From the NCBI RefSeq assembly GCF_030283145.1, contig NZ_JASNWE010000010.1:1-64000 (forward strand): a stretch of 64,000 bases of DNA. Reading direction: 5' to 3'. The translations under genes were made by a program, and so were the position numbers. The stretch's first letter is position 1. The number at the start of each line of letters is the position of its first letter. The notes under the pieces are model-generated. The model searched no databases, had not been told where the DNA came from, and worked only from the letters and a program-made list of their open reading frames with translations. The stretch comes from Actinomadura xylanilytica. Its GTDB lineage: Bacteria; Actinomycetota; Actinomycetes; Streptosporangiales; Streptosporangiaceae. This document shows positions 61,867 to 64,000 of this stretch, in pieces.

Positions 61867-62940
61867 ATGACCCCACGACGCAGGGCCACGCTGCGCGACA
61901 TCGCCGCCGCGCTCGACCTGTCGGTGAACACCGTCTCGCGGGCGCTGGCCGGCAAGGACGCGGTCAGCCCGGACACCCGTGAGCGCGTCCAGGCCGAGGC
62001 CGACCGGCTCGGCTACGTGCCCAACTCGATGGCGCGGTCGCTCGTGCTGCGGAACGCGATGACGATCGGGCTGGTCATCACCAACCCGTCCAACCCGTTC
62101 TACGCCCGGCTGATCAGCGCCATCGAGGAGCGCGGCCGGGTGCACGGCTACTCGCTGATGCTGATGGTCACCGAGGACAGCGTCGAGAACGAGCGGCGCG
62201 TCGCCGAGGAGCTGATGCGGTGGGGCGTGGACGGCGTCCTCGCGGTCCCGGTCCAGCACGGCACCGAGCACTGGGAGCGGCTCCGCAAGTCCGGGACGCC
62301 CGTCGTCCTGGTCAACCGCGACCTGCCCGGCCTGGACGCCGACCTCGTCGGCGTCGACTACTTCGAGAGCGCGCGGCGCGCGACCGGGGTGCTGCTGGAC
62401 GGCGGCGCCCGCGAACTGTGCCTGATCGAGGAGGACCTGGACATCTCCCCGGTCGCCGAGCGCATCCGCGGGTTCCACGCGGCGCTCGGCGAGCACGGGC
62501 TGGACGAGGCCGCCGGCACCGTCACCCGGGTCCCGACGCGGCGCCGCGAGTCCAGCTCCCAGCCGTGGGACCCGATCGACTCCTACGCCATCGGCCGCGA
62601 CCTGGCCCGCCGGATCGGCCCCGGCTCGGCGGTCCTGGCCGGCAACGACTACTTCGCGCTCGGCGTCTACCGCGCGTTCTCCGAGCAGGGCCTGTCGATC
62701 CCCGGGGACGTCGCGGTCGCCGGGCACGGCGACCACCCGTTCGCCGCCTACCTCGACCCGCCCCTGACCACGGTGCGGCTGCCCGCCGGGCGGGTCGGCG
62801 CGACCGCGGTCGACCTGCTGCTGGAACGGATGTCCGGCCCGGACGCCGCGGGCGGCGCGGAGGCCGCCGAGCGCGGGCCGCAGCGGGCGCTGCTGCCCGC
62901 CGAGGTCGTGGTGCGCGCCTCGACGATGGGAGAACGGTGA
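61867..62940 (+). CDS. LacI-family repressor
   Basis: The 357-residue protein has an N-terminal LacI HTH (ATLRDIAAALDLSVNTVSRA, hinge RLGYVPNSMARSLV) and a periplasmic-binding-like ligand domain (IGLVITNPSNPFYARLI, GNDYFALGVYRAF). It sits inside the operon it is likely to control; a LacI-type palindrome lies before the first gene. A 19-codon frame at 61811-61870 between the binding protein and this gene overlaps its start and is probably only a leader. Confidence 0.92.
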   Translation: MTPRRRATLRDIAAALDLSVNTVSRALAGKDAVSPDTRERVQAEADRLGYVPNSMARSLVLRNAMTIGLVITNPSNPFYARLISAIEERGRVHGYSLMLMVTEDSVENERRVAEELMRWGVDGVLAVPVQHGTEHWERLRKSGTPVVLVNRDLPGLDADLVGVDYFESARRATGVLLDGGARELCLIEEDLDISPVAERIRGFHAALGEHGLDEAAGTVTRVPTRRRESSSQPWDPIDSYAIGRDLARRIGPGSAVLAGNDYFALGVYRAFSEQGLSIPGDVAVAGHGDHPFAAYLDPPLTTVRLPAGRVGATAVDLLLERMSGPDAAGGAEAAERGPQRALLPAEVVVRASTMGER

Positions 62941-63866
62941 TGGGACGGTTCCTGCTCCGCCGCCTCCTTCAGGCGGTGGTGGTCGCGCTCGGCGCGATCA
63001 GCCTGGTGTTCGTCGTCGTCCGGGTGGTGCCCGGCGACCCCGCGACGCTGATCCTCGGCCCGGACGCCAGCGCCGGGCAGCTCGCGTCCGTCCGCGCCGA
63101 CTTCGGTCTCGACCAGCCGCTCTGGCGGCAGTACCTGACGCACATGGCCGGGGTGCTGCACGGCGACCTCGGCGACTCGTGGCGGCTCGGCGGCAGCGCG
63201 GTGTCCAGCACCCTGGACCGGTTCCCCGCCACCCTCGCGCTGGCCGCGCTGGCACTGCTCATCACGGTCGCGATCGGGTTCCCGCTCGGGATGCTCGGCG
63301 CCCGCAAGCCGGGCGGCGCCCGCGACCTGCTCATCTCGACCGGCTCGCTGGTCGGCCAGGCGGTGCCGTCGTTCTGGCTCGGGATCGTGCTGATCCTGCT
63401 GTTCGCCCGCCAGCTGAACTGGCTGCCGAGCACCTCGGACGGCGGCGCCGCGGCGCTGATCCTGCCCTCGGTCACCCTCGCGCTCCCCTTCATCGGCTGG
63501 CTCGCGCGCCTGGTCCGCAACGGAGCCCTGGAGGAGTCGGCCAAGGACTACGCGCGGACGGCCCGCGCCAAGGGCGCCGGCGAACGCACCGTCATGTACG
63601 CGCACGTGGCGCGGAACATCGCGGTACCCGTCGTGACCGTCCTCGGGCTGCTGATGGGCAACTTCATCGCCAACGCCGTCATCATCGAGGTGGTGTTCTC
63701 CTGGCCCGGCCTCGGCTCGCTGATGGTCGACGCCATCACCAACCGCGACTACGCGGTCGTGGAGGCCGCGATCGTGACGATCACCCTGTCGTACATCGTG
63801 CTGAACCTGCTGGTCGACGTCCTGTACGTCGTCCTGGACCCGCGCCTGACGCCGGAGAACGCATGA
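62940..63866 (+). CDS. ABC permease, DppB-like
   Basis: The 308-residue permease has six TM segments; the start MGRFLLRRLLQAVVVALGAI is typical of DppB/OppB and the EAA-type loop is ALEESAKDYARTARAKGAGE. It forms the channel with the next permease. The ATG at 62940 overlaps the LacI stop by one base (TGATG). Confidence 0.92.
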   Translation: MGRFLLRRLLQAVVVALGAISLVFVVVRVVPGDPATLILGPDASAGQLASVRADFGLDQPLWRQYLTHMAGVLHGDLGDSWRLGGSAVSSTLDRFPATLALAALALLITVAIGFPLGMLGARKPGGARDLLISTGSLVGQAVPSFWLGIVLILLFARQLNWLPSTSDGGAAALILPSVTLALPFIGWLARLVRNGALEESAKDYARTARAKGAGERTVMYAHVARNIAVPVVTVLGLLMGNFIANAVIIEVVFSWPGLGSLMVDAITNRDYAVVEAAIVTITLSYIVLNLLVDVLYVVLDPRLTPENA

Positions 63867-64000
63867 CCGCCACCACGTCCCCCCTCAGCACCGCGCCCGT
63901 CCTCGAGCCGGCGCGACCCCGCGCCCACTGGCGCCACCGCGTCCCGGCGCGGGTGTGGGCGGCGTCCGCCGTCCTCGCGCTGTTTGTGCTCGCCGCGCTC
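63863..64000 (+). CDS. ABC permease, DppC-like (cut by window edge)
   Basis: Forty-six residues are visible: a soluble start, then AHWRHRVPARVWAASAVLAL, leading into the first TM segment. The ATG overlaps the DppB-like stop (ATGA). Position, direction and sequence type fit the DppC partner; the ATPase genes, if any, lie to the right of the window. Confidence 0.85.
   Translation, partial: MTATTSPLSTAPVLEPARPRAHWRHRVPARVWAASAVLALFVLAAL

Noticed and set aside
61811..61870. 19-codon frame between the ABC binding protein and lacI
   Set aside because: It has no independent evidence, overlaps the lacI start and is probably only leader sequence.

Overview
The window is high-GC actinomycete chromosomal DNA: nearly every gene has G or C at the third codon position, and GTG/TTG starts and 4-nt ATGA/GTGA/TTGA overlaps are common. 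The content (a conservon with a CYP157-like P450, a FolP2-type DHPS homologue, GuaB1, twin LCP proteins, lipoprotein L,D-transpeptidases and a STAND regulator) suggests a filamentous actinomycete, perhaps of the Actinomadura/Thermomonosporaceae type. That assignment is inferred from gene content only.

Layout. 1-1.0 kb: the start of clpC (cut by the window edge) and a decayed patch with a large perfect palindrome, a frameshifted araC and an amidohydrolase tail. 1-8.5 kb: acyl-CoA ligase, a glycosyltransferase-like protein ending at a C10 tract, a STAND/NB-ARC regulator, an FGGY sugar kinase and an S4 RNA-binding protein. 8.6-13 kb: an orphan beta-helix-like protein, a STAS antagonist, and a MarR/ABC-exporter divergent pair with a visible operator. 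13.2-19 kb: SHMT translationally coupled to a one-module C-A-T NRPS that has lost key residues in all three domains, convergent with a GT4 glycosyltransferase. 19-25 kb: two tandem lipoprotein L,D-transpeptidases, a membrane protein, and a divergent LysR/aminotransferase pair.

25.2-25.6 kb: three tRNA genes on the minus strand (Ser-CGA, a 71-nt Ala-TGC and an aberrant Trp-CCA). 25.7-35.5 kb: mostly single genes (PaaI thioesterase, CGNR regulator, folP2-like, GDP-mannose dehydratase, UBP zinc finger plus MFS exporter, LysR, Na+/H+ antiporter, AraC). 35.9-39.9 kb: a complete conservon (cvnA-B-C-D) plus a P450 without ExxR. 40-46.5 kb: a duplicated Lrp regulator with an upstream inverted repeat, GuaB1 GMP reductase and two tandem LCP cell-wall ligases. 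46.5-50 kb: an HExxH protein, an enolase-superfamily protein without catalytic lysines, a P-loop ATPase and an RDD membrane protein.

50.1-57.5 kb: a four-gene operon (AtuA, carboxyltransferase, biotin carboxylase/BCCP, acyl-CoA dehydrogenase) divergent from a TetR gene, which looks like degradation of a branched or terpenoid acyl-CoA. 57.8-64 kb: a LacI-controlled operon encoding a secreted EEP-fold phosphodiesterase, a DUF6772-like protein, a small uncharacterised protein, a Tat-lipoprotein ABC binding protein, the LacI regulator and two permeases (the second cut off). A 24-bp LacI-type palindrome lies just upstream of the first gene. This last operon and the SHMT-NRPS pair are the best candidates for undescribed systems.
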